The translations under genes and the position numbers were made by a program. Positions 1-14,100 of a stretch of 64,000 bases of DNA are shown here, in pieces (positions within the stretch are counted from its first letter, which is position 1; every line of letters begins with the position of its first letter). The notes beneath the pieces are model-generated. The model was not told where the DNA came from and did no database searches. It worked only from the letters and a program-made list of their open reading frames with translations. The stretch spans positions 124,210 through 188,209 of the forward strand of contig VXAZ01003257.1 in assembly GCA_013399875.1 (NCBI GenBank). Direction: 5' to 3'. Source of the DNA: Gymnorhina tibicen (taxonomy: Eukaryota; Chordata; Aves; Passeriformes; Artamidae).

Positions 1-903
1 CTCAGTGGCGGGGAATCTAATTCTTAGTGCCATTTGTAAGATATTTTCTTTTTTAACTTATGATAGATGCTTTGAAATCTCCTGTGTCAATTGTACATTT
101 AAGATTAATTTTCTCAGCATTTAATATTATGACCAAGTTTGAGGCTTAGCAGGATTCAGTGTGATTCTCTTTTTCCACATTATGCATGATGGGGCCCTGC
201 TTTCCTGCGGATTGTTGAACATCTCACTGCCCATGGAAAGCAGTGAATTAATTCCTTGTTTTGCTTTGCTTGTGTGTGTCACTTTCACTTTCTTATCTCC
301 ACCCATGGGTTTTTTTTATTTCCACCCTTCCAATTCTCTCCCCCACCCGCACTGGTGGAGAAGTGAGTGACTGGTTGTGTAAGGCTTAGTTGCTGGCTGT
401 GCTGAAACCGTAACACTAACCTTTATTTAATTATAAGCTGATATAGGCAAGTCAAGGCAAGGTTTTTCAGCTAAGCTGCATGAAATAAAGCAGAGTACAT
501 ACCCTTAAATCATATGGAAAGTAGACTTGATACTTTGTATGAAAAAACAAAGCTCAACATATATAACAATCGTTTTTTTATCATTTTGAAGGAGCATTAC
601 CTAAACAAGTGGCACACACAACACAAAACAACGTTTAATGGTTACATGCAAGAGCCAAAACACAGTGGTAAGTGTGATTTGTACCACAGTTGATCCTGCA
701 GAGTCTAAATTCAAATCTACCTTCACAGCAGTTGATATTTAGATTATGCAGTATCTTTTGGTTGGTCAAATGATCACTGATAATGAGAAGACTTTTTCTT
801 CTCCAGTGGATTAAAATTTTGTAGACGTTTGATAGACAATTAATACTAAAGATATTAAAAAATATATGTTTATATCTATTTAGAATCTTTATTATCACCA
901 TAC
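1..903 (-). other. SGCZ: SGCZ intron downstream of the 904-1026 exon (incomplete)
   Basis: The sequence following the donor at 903-902 is AT-rich intron that runs off the left edge. Several short frames occur, including one on the plus strand at 161-370, but none resembles a known protein or has flanking splice signals. I see no recognisable repeat here. Confidence 0.7.
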
Positions 904-1026
904 CTGTTACTTTCAGTCTGTCGGCTCCAATGACAATCTCATCTTCATCTGCAGAAAACAATACTTTTCCACCATCACTTGCTCTCACTTCAAATCTCTT
1001 ACACTGAGCTTCCACAGCATCAGCTC
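904..1026 (-). CDS. SGCZ: SGCZ coding exon, probably exon 5 (sarcoglycan extracellular domain)
   Basis: This 123-bp exon encodes GADAVEAQCKRFEVRAS, then DGGKVLFSADEDEI, then VIGADRLKVT, and ends with one base of the next codon. The first glycine codon is split, with G in the previous exon and GA here. Seen directly: acceptor ATTTCAG|GAGCTG and donor ACAG|gtatgg. Both ends are phase 1, so skipping it would keep the frame. The LFSADEDE and GAD(E)RLKVTG motifs are typical of the sarcoglycan beta-rich extracellular region. Compared with human zeta as I remember it, changes are few and conservative (for example EDGR to DGGK, TIGAEK to VIGADR). Exon order from right to left agrees with a minus-strand gene. 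The next exon, expected to begin in the EGAVF region, lies before base 1. Confidence 0.94.
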
Positions 1027-4000
1027 CTGAAATCAAGGAAGTGATCATTACATCTAAGATATTTTGTAAGAATTAATCATCAGCGTAATTGGAATATCCA
1101 AAACATATCAAATACATGACTCTTTACTAAAATATTTGGCTTTCTGTAAGCCTGATAATTTGCATTATAAAATACTGTTAAAATAATTTACAGAAATAAC
1201 TATGAAAAACATCTATTTCAGCATTATGTGGAAATCAACACTAAAATTTAGAATGTAGTTAAACACTGAGATCTTGAAATGCCAATTCAGACAGAGCTTT
1301 CTGGGGTTTGTTCAGTTTAAACTGTAGTTTCTTGCCAATGAAAAAATAAAGATTACACATGATCCTATTCCATTAAGATATCTAAATCAACACAGCAGAA
1401 AATGGTATTTTTCATTCAGTTCTACTGCAGACTTAGACAAAGGAATAACAAGAAAACCACAACAAAAGAAGAAAACAAACAAAAACCATGAACTAAGATA
1501 TCACAATTTATGTCATATTTTATGAAATAATATTCCCAAATGTATCAAAGCTCAAAAATCCTAAAATAATTCTGAAATTGGACAGATACATGGAATTGAT
1601 CTAACTGTAATAAAGAAAGTTTGCAGATATTGAGACTTTTAAATTTAGTATGCTTTTCAATTTACAGGTCTTATCCTTACTCTTCAGTGTTTTGTCTACT
1701 AAATTGTTTCTGAAAATTCTATTTTATTAGTAAGTGAAAGCAAACATCACTTCTGAAAATGGTGTTCAAAAGCAATGAACTGCATATAGCACAACCGGAT
1801 ATAAGGCAAGATACACGATTTCAGGGAAGAGTTATCTTAAATTTTCTCTTTGATCACTAATTAGACTTGTAAATGTGTTAATCAGGTTGTTGACTTTGTT
1901 TTGAAAAAATACAAAATCTTTGTGCAAACAGACAGGGGCAGATTTCAGATGCAGAAGTCTGGGGATGCCCTCGTCCTGCAACCATACTTATGGTTCAGGA
2001 AACCAAAGGATAATTACAAATATCTTAATACTAAATAGTTTCATCTTTATTTAAGAGTTGGCAATAGCTCAGCCACCTAAAAGTAAGTGGCATTATAAGT
2101 ACCGTGATGTTGCTAATTTACACCCATCAAAGTTAGCTCTGTAAGGAAAAGAAATTAACAGAAAATGTGTCAGAAATCAAAAAGAGAAAAGACCTGCCAC
2201 ATTCTTAGTCATTATATATCACTGTAAGTGACAGCCCATATTTCAATAACTGCTTTTTAAAACTTGTGATGTATTTAGCATAATACAGGTTTTCATGAAA
2301 AATTACTTAAATAACAATGATCTGGAACTTTGACTAAGTAATGCATACATTTTAGATGTCCAACATTTGTGCTGCTTCAGAATCACATAATATAAAAGTA
2401 CACATAGAATTCAGCTAGTCCAAATTATCATTACGGGAAGTAATGCTAAAATAAATGGGCTTTAACTTCATGTTGCACTCAGGACTTAATAGTGTACTGG
2501 TATTCCTTGCTTATTGCTGAAACAGTAGTTAGTGTGTTCAAGGTACTTGAGAGATTACTAAAAAACATAACACATGTAAAATCTGTCTCTTTGACACAGA
2601 CCCAGGTGTGAATGGTATAAAACTGGTTTTGAAAAGTTAAACTGCCTACAGAGTAATCAATGCTATCAAAATGGAATTCTGTTTCATTACATTTTTATTT
2701 CCCAGTTGAAATAGGAGCAAGCAGTTGCATTTGCAATGTATTTGGGTATTATCTTCTTAGTTGTAAAGCAAATTGCTGTGTTCCAAAAACAGTTTACAAA
2801 GATACACATCTCATAAAATGTCTGAATCTTTAACAGCACTAACAAAAACAATTCATCAAGTCTTAGAATATCATGCATGAACAAAGGAAGTATTTTGAAT
2901 TTCTAATCTCAAACTTGTAGAGCAATCACTATTTTCAGCAAATCATATCTGCTTGAATAATGCATACCTCAGTCCAGAGAATCATGTAAGAAAATCTATC
3001 TTCTAAATTCTGTTTGGAAAGATAATTTCTATCAAACACATGGCTACCAGAAAAGCTGTTTAGCTTTGCTACTCCTTACTGTACTGCTAGTCTACTTCAT
3101 ACTAGATATGCAGTTGGCTCTGTAACAGCTTTAATCAGATTCAAGGGATGTCCATGACAAATTCTTTTCTCATCTTGTGTTCATGGAAACTATTTACTTG
3201 TAAATTCAGTTGTACAATTCTCAATTAAATTATTGTGTTTCTGTGAAATTCCTTTCATTTAAAGTATATAGATGAAAAATATATGTTTCATATTCATACA
3301 TACGTGGTATGTAATGAGGGTTTATAACACGTGCTTGTTGCACAGCAGTTGTATAATTGAAACTATCATTAAACCAGCTACATTTAAAATGGTACAAAGC
3401 CTAAAATTGTTCATTTTAACTATAATGAAGATGCATTAAATGAAAATGTTGGGCAGTACATGCAATAAAAATACAGAAAGTTATGGTTCTGTAATCCAGA
3501 TTAACAGTAATAGAGATTAAATTTCAAAACAAGAACTGTATCTGTTTTGAATTTGTAGAGATTTTGAATTACTCAGTAAGTAATATCATAGGAACAACAC
3601 AAAAAATGTGTGTTCTAATATTTTGCATTTTAAAGTCAATGATGATTTACAGTACTTCATTACGATTCAGAAATACTAACTAGAACCTCTATTAGGTATG
3701 ATAATAAATAGTAATAAGGACTCGCCAGTTTTACAAGGTTTAGATATGATTACAAATGCTAGCAGTTGTGTCTGATTTCTCAGTCACCTTCCATGTCCAC
3801 CCAGCACACAACACATTCAGACACAGAAAAAGATAAAAAATCAACAACCTTAAATTAAATATAGGGATTAGAATTAAAATGGAATTACCACAAATTAATC
3901 CATGTAAATAGGAAACATAATAAAGTTCAATATACTTTCTTCTGGTTCTTCAATGAAAAATGGGTTATTTAAAAGTTTATTAAATGCAGAGTTCATCTGG

Positions 4001-4795
4001 ATGACAAAGAAAGTTACTTTTATGAGAATGTGTTGATGCTTCTGAGATTGGAGATAAAAGAGATAAAGCATTTTTAATGAAGATTCAACACTCATCTGGG
4101 TCTAAAATCAATATTTGTGAAGTATATACCTAGATAATTTTTTTTTTTTAATACTCATAGGAATGTTAGATATTATGGTATTTTGGCCAGCAGAGATCTC
4201 AAAAAATTTTCAGTGAATTCAAGAGCAATACTGCAAATGAAGGATTCATAACAGCTGAATAGAAGCATTGAGGAATCAAAGATTCACAGCAATCAGAACA
4301 TATTCTGTGTTCCGTTTGCTGAGGAAGGGAAGGGACCATCTTCGTTATATCTAAAAAGCATGAAAGTAGAAGGTAAAAAACCCCTAAGCTCGGTCTGTCA
4401 ATAATCGATGGCCATGCTGTAGAGATGTCAGAAAGCTACTGATTCTAGGAGAGGTTGATCTTCGAGGTTTCCTAGTCTGAATGATTATCTACTCAGATAA
4501 GGGAAACTGGAGCAAATGCTAGGCCAGCAGAAGCAAAGCACACATTTATTTCCATTTTGAGAGCGAACAATAACAGCTGTCAACATAAATTATTAGCACA
4601 GGAATAAGCCACACATTATTATAAGAGGAAACTTGGTAGAACCATCTGAATCAGGCAGGACACTTCCTTCATCATGATCTACAGACCCACTGATATCTAT
4701 GAAAGATTAGTGATATTACAGGTTTTGGACTTCGTGAAATGAAGTCTGACAGAAAATTCTGCCCTCCCAGGCAGATTTTACTTCTAGGAACTTCG

Positions 4796-4885
4796 TAGAA
4801 TCATAGAATCATTATGGTTGTGAAAGATCTCTAAGATCATCGAGTCCAACATTAACCCGGCACTGTCAAGTCCACCATTGCTATG
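4796..4885 (-). mobile_element. CR1 LINE 3' tail fragment
   Basis: The segment reads tagaatcatagaatcatta, then a degraded gttgtgaaagatctc..aagatcatcgagtccaac block, then attaacccggcactgtcaag. On the minus strand this is the conserved 3' end of avian CR1, finishing in the TGATTCTATGA terminal motif. It is 5'-truncated to under 100 bp, which is usual for CR1. The orientation is the same as SGCZ. Confidence 0.85.
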
Positions 4886-5569
4886 GTATATCAGTTTCAC
4901 TGAAAAACACCTCTAGAGTATTGCCTGTCATCTCAGCAATGGAGAGAATACATCCTTCCTGAAGTCTGTCTTCCTGCTGCATCTTGACAGTGGAGCCCCA
5001 GCTATGAAAATAGTATGTGGAAGCTGCATAAAAGTTGCAGCAGACAGCACTCTCCATGCTACTTCCATATGAGGCCACAACAGCTCAAGAGCAATTCTGT
5101 GCTTTTCTTCCTGCTATCCCTAACATATGGTATTTTCCATGAGACTCAGAAATTACATGGCTGAACAGACCTTTGGTCTGATCAGATACAGCTGTTCATA
5201 ATTTAATCAGCTATGAGCAATACACTTGGGTGAATGAAAGTAAAATATGATTCTTCGCTTCTTGAAGGTTGTTTGAGCTTTAAGTTAACACATTTATTTT
5301 GCTTCTGTAATGGCTAAAAAGATGTGCATTGTCTGTAATTTTAGCTATAATATTTTAATTGCTTATATGGGTCCCTAGATAAGAAAGCCAAGCAAGACAC
5401 AGGAAGATATATCAGGCACCAAAATGTATCTGTAGGACTTCACACCATACGTTTTGCTCTACTTATAATCCCATTAAGTTTAATTTACTCAAAACATGAC
5501 CTAGATTCTTGAACTGAGGCTTGTGGCAAGTAAGATGACTTTTCTATTGGACTGATTTTTCTCATAATA

Positions 5570-5750
5570 TTATAGACACATTATAAACATAAACAAACAA
5601 TACATAATAAACATATTAATAACAAACACACATGGTTATATGTAAATGGATACATTTAAAATTAGATTATTAAATAAAGTATTTTAAAATATAAAATAAA
5701 TAGTAGGTTAAATTATAAATAAATATATATTATTTTTTATTACCAGATCT
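5570..5750. repeat. AT-rich low-complexity tract
   Basis: About 180 bp dominated by A and T, with recurring ataaa, aaca and taaat words such as ttataaataaatatatatta. It has no clear period and may be the eroded end of an older repeat. Confidence 0.6.
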
Positions 5751-7098
5751 ATTACATTATCCTTCCTATGCATGTTTTCCTTTATTGTCCAGGAATATTT
5801 CTTTGTGAGATCAATAAATAGCCACAATATGTTAAATTCTTCTTATAGCTGCATTTATCAATTTAGCTTTCACTGACAAGCTCAAAAGTCCAGCTCATGC
5901 AGCTGTATTATTTATAACTCTAACATATTTTGTGTACTACAAAACATGAATGGGAGTAGAAAGCTTATGAATTTTTCTTACTCATGATGAATGCAACTTG
6001 AACATTACTGAATCCTAAGAGAATTTTACAAGTTTACAGCCTTATCCTTGACCTTGTAATTTTTAGCTTTTTGTGATGTGATTGGTTTTTACAACATAAA
6101 TTATTTACAAAGCTGAGCCTATACCTTTTGGAAGCTGAGGCTCACTGAAGCAGACTGGGTACTACTTTTCCATACAAAATTAGTGGGAATATTTCCACTG
6201 TCTCTGTTAGCTGAGCTAGTCTGTAAGACTAAAGTTATCCTGTTTGGTTACTACATGTTTTATGAAAATACAGAGTTGCTTCTAAATAACTGCACATTCC
6301 ACTGAAGAGAAATGAGTTAGAAAAAGACAGAATAATTCATAGGGAGATATCTGACTACCTGTTGTACTTGATGAACACCACATTCAAATCAAACAGCAAG
6401 AGCACGTAGAAATAGTAAGGGGAGTATGAAATGTCTTCATTAGATAGATGAAACTCAAAGACAAAACAGGAGTCCTGAATTTCTCCTTGGGAAATACAGC
6501 ATCTTGCAGATCATAAGGTCAATCATTCCTTGCTAAACCTGTTACCATTTATCATTATTTATTTCCTTTAGGTCAGACTTTTCACCAGACTTCTCTACTG
6601 AATGTTCTACCAATTTACCAGAAATTCTATTGCAAATTCACTGATGTATAAATCTCTACATCTCTGCTTTATTCTTTTCTTAAAAACAGTTCTGATGTTT
6701 GACCTATCTGCATCTTTTGAGGCCTTATTTCTCATCTGCATGCTGTCTAAAATACCTGCTAGTAGTGCAAGGACCTTTATGCATCCGGCTTTATCATTCT
6801 GAGGTAACTGGACTGAAAATGAAATTGGATGAAGTGAAATACATTCATGTAACCCAACGGTTCCTTACCTTTGCTCTTACTCATTTTATCCTGTGACCTT
6901 TTAAAATTACTGTTATGGATCTTACTTTGTGAAGATTTAAAAGCAAAATCATTTCAGTTTTGTCTTTCTTACTGGTAATATTCTCTGTAAGCGTGACACA
7001 GTTATTCTGAGATTTTTTTCAACCCTGCAGGCATTTTGAACATTTTTTTGTGTTTTATTAATATAAATTAGAAGCTAGCAAATATTTTTGCTCATATT

Positions 7099-7182
7099 CA
7101 CAGAATCACAGAGTCATTCACATTGGAAAGACCTCCAAAATCATGGAGTCCAACCTTTGACCAATGTCCACCTTGTCAATAT
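7099..7182 (-). mobile_element. CR1 LINE 3' tail fragment
   Basis: The motif order cacagaatcacagagtcat, ggaaagacctcc, aaaatcatggagtccaacc and tgtccacctt matches the CR1 3' end in reverse orientation, closely parallel to the copy near 4.8 kb. It is diverged and 5'-truncated. The outer boundary near 7182 is approximate. Confidence 0.78.
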
Positions 7183-10100
7183 ATTCTTTATGTACCCTTG
7201 TTACTAAGGGGTTAGCTTTGCATCTTCCTATTTTTTTTTCACTGACTTTATTAAAAAGATACAAATTGTTCTTCCAAATGCTTTTGGCAGTTTCCCATGG
7301 ACTTAAAATAAAATCTGTTGTGACTCAAAAATATTGTATAATATTACTCACAATGTAGTGAATTAGACCATTATAATAATTCTGAAGGCAAATTAAAATT
7401 TTTGAGATAAAGAATTGAATTAATCACACTTTGAGAGAGAAGACGGAAACAAAGGACGTGAGCTACCAGAGTACTTCGAAGCTTTCTTGAGAAAGAAATG
7501 TTAAAAAACCCCTATTTTACATTTTTTATTAATTTAATACTGATAGGTACTATATAAGGAAGACTAAAAAAGTCTATTTTTTACAAACTATTTCTCCAAT
7601 TACTGCTTTAGCTAGAGAGTACAAATATCCTGAAGCTATCTATGTAAAAGGTCTTACCATTTCATATAATCACACTTTATCTGAGAAAGATTTAATGAAA
7701 GAATGTACAAAATACTAAAAGATACATGACTCATCTACAAAAAGGCTACCGCTGAGTACTAATGCGTAGTAAAACAAGAGAAAAAAATATAGCCTGATGG
7801 CCAGAAAATGATAATTTTAAACCCTTCTGCTACTTGGCAGATCAGTGAAATGCATTTGCAGATTTCTGAGTAACTAGCATCCGCTATGATGATGGCACAA
7901 GACAATGAGGGCTTAACCCAGCTCTCAGGATTTCTGTATTATCCATTTAGGAAATTACTTGTCTCCTTGCCCTTGACAGTGGGACAAGGGCCAGAAAGCT
8001 GCAGAAGCAGGATAAAAGCATATTTGGTCTCTTAGCTTCTGAAAGTGTCTCTTTTGATTAAGGCTCTCAGTGGAGTTCATTGTTGACTTGTAACACATAA
8101 GATGCAATTCAATTCACTGATGAAGACATCTACCTCAGCTGGTTACCCTGCTGACACTGAAATTCTGTGTCTTTGTGATTTGAACCACTGCTAGATTGTC
8201 TACCTTTGAAATACCCTACTTATGGAGGCTATACTGATACCCTTGGGAAATCTGAAGTGTCCTTAAGAGAGTATATGATTCTATATCTGGAAAGAGAAAT
8301 ATAACCTAGATAGAGATGGATGTGCAAATTCAGAGACAAGACCTGCAGCATAGGTGGAATTTTCATCTGGACTAGCTGAAAGCTTTTGCATCAGAAGTAT
8401 GGCAAGCCAACCAGAATCACACAGCTAGAGAAAAATAGATGTGCTAAATTAGCACCTGGCTTCTTATTCTGCACCAGAAACAAAATGGGTAAGAAGCTTT
8501 AAGTGTGTGAAAACTTTAAGGTCATAAGGAGTTCAGGTGCCTTGGTAATATGTGTGATAAAAGAGCAACAAAACAACTTCTACAACCAAAATATCTGTTC
8601 AGAATAACACAGAAGCAAAATCATCAAGTTTTGGAACTCTAATGTTGTAATAATTTATTTTAAAGGCAAGGTAGTCCTTAATTTTGATTTGGAAAAAAAT
8701 GTTCACTCCATATTATTTTGATCTCTAACTCATATTAGGGATTCAGTGAGTGATGATTATTCCCAGTGACTAATGAATTTCAGATTTATGGAATGCTTTT
8801 CTTCACAGGAAGAAATCTAGTCAAAACTTAAAAATAGTCAGCTAATCATTAATTCAATGCCATCTGTTCATAATTCAGTTACAACTGCAACATTTATCCC
8901 TCTAAGAATAGCCTAAGGAAAAAGAAGTTATTTTCAGAGATATATTTATGTATTAAAGAAATTTTTAAAATCCATAATAAATATACCTTTAAATATCCTG
9001 TACATACTTGAGAAAAATTACATCTAGACAGCTTTGCCCATCTACAAATCACACCATTAAACATATCTAGTATTGGCATAATACAGAACTTGAAACTCAA
9101 TTCTCTTCTAAATGGAGGTAAAAAGAAGACAAATAAACAATTTAATTTATAAATAAGCACAAAAAAGCAGCAGTGTTCTACCTGTGGTTATTAATTCCTA
9201 TTTTCCAATGTATTTTTAAAGTTATAGTGTTACATTGAAGTTGGTTTTGGAACCGTACATTTTTATAGGACTTGGAGCAGTGCAATAAATTGAAATTAAA
9301 CTTCAATACTAATGTTTTTAGGAAACAGTACTAATTGTAAGATAACACTGAGATGCAATTTCTGATATTCTAAAGATATGTGAGGGGAAATTCCATAAAA
9401 CGGAAACATTTTTATTATTTATTTTTTAATACTAGTCATCTAATAGAGATGAACCAGAACTTGCAATCAAAGAGGTTCACAATCTCATATGGACAAATAA
9501 TTTTCATGGGCAAACACAAATGTTTCCAAGCCTGACTGCTCACTTGCAAGAATCTCTTTCACAAAATAGAAACAGGCTAATTTCCCATAGATGCCTCAAT
9601 AACAAAACTTACAGAACTCAGACTTTTTAAAGATAACTCAGCTGAAGAACCTAAGTCTACAATCAAATTACTTCTTAACCCTAGGTTTGACAAATTTCTT
9701 TGCTGTTATTTCAACACCTTTGAGAACATCAGCATGCTGTTGAATTTCCACCTCTAAGTGTTCTCTGCAACTCTGAAATAAAGGAGAACACCAGAAAGAT
9801 CTCACTGCTCTTCTCTTTCTTTTAAACTATGTTTTTGTATTTAATCAAGTTAAAATAGGCTTCTCATTTTTTTCTCCTATTTTGTCCTTCACCCCTTAGA
9901 ACAATATATTACTGGCAATATTAGTGAGCTGTCTGAACATCAGGGAAAAAAGGAGTAAAAATAAAATCTTAATGTTCTGTCAGAGACTTGTTAAAGGTCC
10001 AGATGTTGTAGGTAATTTAATAATGCTTAGCACCCAGCAGCAGCCTTGTGAATGTCACAGTGCATGCACAGCAGCTGTTTTTGAAGTTAAATGAAGTATT

Positions 10101-11129
10101 AGCTTTAGATAGAGCTAATAACAAAGAATTAGAACCATCTTTTGAAGATGTATGCTGCATCCTTCAAACCCACTCCTATACCTCTAAAACTTACTTATAT
10201 ACCTCTAAATAACAGCATTTCTCTGATGTTTGGGATGTCTCTCCTACAAAAGGAAATCACTTCTCCTTCCCTGCTCTGAACATTTGGGTAGTAGTTACGC
10301 TGTCTGTACCGGCCAACAGCATGTGGGTAACAGCAGCAGGACAGATGGCAATGGATTAATGTTTAAACACTAACACTTCTGCACCACCATGAAAACACTA
10401 ATTACCTCTTCCCACTCAGACTACTTCAACAGTTAAATCAATCAACTGCTTGTAGTTCCAGGTCCTCCGATATGTTATGGGGTTGGGTTGGGTGGGATAA
10501 AATATTTGAGAATTAAAATAGGATACCTTTTTCTCCTATTTTTCAGTGCCAATTTTCTAGAAACAGTGGAAGGGTCCAGACTTGTATTTAAACTACAATA
10601 AGGCAAAATAAAAAGCCTATAAGCACCAAAGTAAGCAGAGGACTGCAGTACCACTGCCAAATAGCTATTGATAATTGAAATCTACTTCAGTGTATGTCCA
10701 GACTCACTACAGATGCTCTGGGTCAAAGTTAGCATTGAGATGAAATACTAAGGCATCGAGCTGAGGCTCCTACCAAGCAGATTGGACATCGCTCTGCACA
10801 GTCATTGCTGTACTCCTTCTCCCCCTCCATAATGCCTGCCTGGAAAACACTGATGTAGTGTTCCCTTTCATCATTTTCATATCACCTCTAAAGTGACAGT
10901 GGGTATAGGCCATTTTGCTTTCATGAGAAAAAGAGGCTTGTGGTGGCTTCTTTTTGAAGGCTACCCTGGAGGAAGCCAGCACGTCCCCAGTCCTGAGCAT
11001 GCCAGGTGTTCCTGCCAGCACCACATCAAAACTAAGGTACTGGACCTTAAAATTCCCTACAAATTTACATCATGGACAAACAAGGAAAGAAAATAAGGTG
11101 CATGTATTTTGCCCATGGTACCACGGTAC

Positions 11130-11146
11130 AAAAAAAAAAAAAAAAA
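11130..11146. repeat. A17 homopolymer
   Basis: Seventeen adenines directly after ccatggtaccacggtac. The upstream sequence does not look like a processed gene copy or SINE, so this is best treated as a simple repeat. Confidence 0.7.
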
Positions 11147-14100
11147 TCAGACTATTTATAAAAGTACAAAGTATGTTTTTCTTTTTGTCTGTCAGTTACA
11201 GACAGAAACGATGCTCTCCACGTTAGATCAATACAACTTCAGATATGAACTAACATGAGCTGTACCTTGTATCCGAGGTAGAAATAGTCTTCCTGAGCTC
11301 AGACTGAGGAAAAGAAAAAGAAAAGAAGAAAAGCTATATCAAGACTCAAATGGCAAAAACTTTTAGAGTCTGAAGAAGATAGAAAGAAAAAAATATACTG
11401 AATGCAGAAATAAGGGGAAGAAGTCTTAAGACCCCAGCTCTGGAAGTACAGAAGTTATTAGTTTTAAGATTCAAAGAAGATTACATGTAACACACTACTG
11501 AGGATGATAAAGCAAGGAATCAAATCCACTGCATAGACCTTTTTGGATAAGCTCTTTAATACCAACAATGCACAAGCACTCTCTCTCCACTGAAATAACC
11601 ATGCTGAAATTGCAAAGAATTCAATTACTGTCCTACTGCTGCTTGCAGTTGTGTTTATTCATAGAAAACTTTTAATTCTTGCCATATCTACTGATGTGAT
11701 ATGCTCTTGTATTTCAGGAAGGCGGTATCAGGCTAAATAATGGCCACACCTACCAGAAAGAATTACCACTTGGTCCTAATAACTGACAGAGAAATATCTT
11801 ACTACTCTATTTTTACAGCACAGCTTTCTTGTTGCAATTCATGTGGCAGTGAGGGAGACTTAAGATATATTTTACACCATAGAGTATTTCAAATATTAAA
11901 CAGCAATGTAGTGTTATGTCTGCACATAACATACAATAAGATCATCATAATGATATGAAAGATATTGCTTAAAAATTGAAAATGTACCTAATTCATCAAA
12001 TGAAATCGGAAGTACTGTGTAAAGCATCTCTCTCTTTCAAAGAGATCTTGTTAACCGAGCACAAACTGGATTGAAAATGGTTGATGTAGTATATTTAATA
12101 GTTTTATGAGTTAATTGTGTAACAGATGTGTAAAAAAAAAAATACTATTTTTCAATCCAGTTAATGCATGGGCTTGTCACCAGGGCATATTTTCCATAGC
12201 TGAATTTCAAATGCACATATGAAGATTAACACAGAAAATGATGTAACTAATTTACAAGTGAAATAGAAGCAAAAATTAAAAAAGAGTTGTCTGCCTCTTG
12301 ATGCTGAATAAAAACAAACAAATCCTGATGCTTTCTATTATTCATAAATTACTTAGAAAATTGCAAGAGAAACATGGATGAATTTCAAATAAATTATGAT
12401 GTTAATTTTTTCAGGATTATTTTGGCAGACCCATCAAAGTGCTGGCAAATAGGTCAAAGTTTTGACCAGTTTTCAGAGAGCTTCACGTTTTCCTAATTCC
12501 GCACTTCAAGATAATTAATTAATGGGAGTGGATTCTCAAGATAGTTTAGCAAAAGTCATTAAGTGTATATATATTAGGTGAACTATCACAAAACCTGTTA
12601 CAGCACAGATGGTTTGTAAAAAGACTTTTCCATGGACTAGACACACAGAAATGGAGGCAACATCACATTGCAGTGTAAATTATGAGAAGAGATGAGATTG
12701 AGATTCCAGCTGGACATTTCAACTGTTACGAGCAACATGGCTCACTTTCTGACTGCCTCTTGGCTCATCTTGTGTGCTTTGCCAGGAGGAGACATAAAGC
12801 CATATGGCCTTCCAGGCACTGCTCCATCATTCCTTCTGCAGTGAGTTCTGAAGCTGAAAGAAATCCTTTAACCCTGCAGTTAAGTACAAGGTGAACTGAC
12901 CTGTATAAAAAAGAGCAAGTTATCTCCCATTTACCTCCATTTAAAATACCCGACAATGGATTTGTACCACAAACTAGCACATGAGTTGTATTTTCACCTC
13001 CTGATAAATTGTTTATATTCCTATATTTGGCAAGAGTGCTTAACCGGCTATAAAAGTTTAAGAAACGTTGTACTTTAAAATTAGTACATGCAGAATGAGA
13101 TTTTGCTGGGTAAATTATCCAAATATTCTCTGAATGACAAATACGTAATCTAAAACCAGGGAAAACATCAGACAACTGAGTAACTGTCAATAGAAAATTC
13201 CATTTAAGGTGAAAAAACATCTGAAAAAATGTAAGCAATGCAAATAATTTAGCCCAGAAATTACAGATTCTGTGTTCATTTATTTTTTTATTAGGAAATT
13301 AAGAGGAAGTGAAGTAACTATAAGTTAAAAACCTTTGCTACAATGAGAATAACTTGATAAATGACAAAATGTCCCAAAAGATTTTAAACTATTACATATT
13401 CAGTCTGAATTTCAATATGAAATATTCCTGTTTGTATATAACTGCAAAAACTGGACTACTCATTCATCTAGGTATGGCAAAGTGAATTGCCTGCATTTCT
13501 TACTTGCACATGTTAAAGTAGTATAAGGGACCAAAATTTGCATTTATTCAGTCTGTATTTTAGTTAAGGAATAGAAATCGAGAGAATGCTGAGAAATGGA
13601 TAACTCATTTATCTGGCTTTGTTTTGCCATATCTTCTTAGCAATAATAATTATCCTACTATACCGCAGTGGTTACAAGAGCAAGTGCTTTAATATGAAAA
13701 TTAGACTAGCAGAATGTTCACTCTATTTCAGATTTTGAAAATATCACTGAAGTTTGGAACAACAGGTAGGCAAACCTCTTTGTGAGGGGAAGGAGAAAGT
13801 CTTCATTTTACATATTCCTGACAAGTTCCAATCCATGTGTGCCCAGTTGAAGGGCAGAAAGAGAAAATAAGGGATTGTAAACCAACCCCATCCCTTCCCT
13901 CCCAGCACCCTACTATGGGTGATACAAGAACAACTATGTAGATAAGAAGGAGTTGAGACCAATTTTTCCCTTTTCCTACAATGTGTGTGATGACTCTAAA
14001 ACCACCCTCTTCTTGCAACACTTAGGAGAAAAGACCTTACATTTGAGGCTACTGTGTATGCAAAAAAAATTAAAAAGCACAGAAATACTTCTTGTCTCAT

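Noticed and set aside
635..1048. A 137-codon minus-strand frame that could be taken as one gene.
   Set aside because: Only 904-1026 is the SGCZ exon. The frame simply reads through the acceptor and donor into intron.
8410..8470. cacacagctagag and gcacctggcttcttattc, reminiscent of a MIR segment.
   Set aside because: Too short and interrupted to separate from chance, unlike the fragment near 49.7 kb.
11000..11146. The A17 run as the tail of a processed pseudogene.
   Set aside because: The upstream sequence has no coding similarity and no target duplication. Processed copies are rare in birds because CR1 does not use poly(A) tails.
12765..13238. A 157-codon open frame on the minus strand, the longest outside repeats.
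   Set aside because: It has no recognisable domain, signal or splice context. In six frames of 64 kb of AT-rich DNA, a single stop-free run of this length is not surprising.
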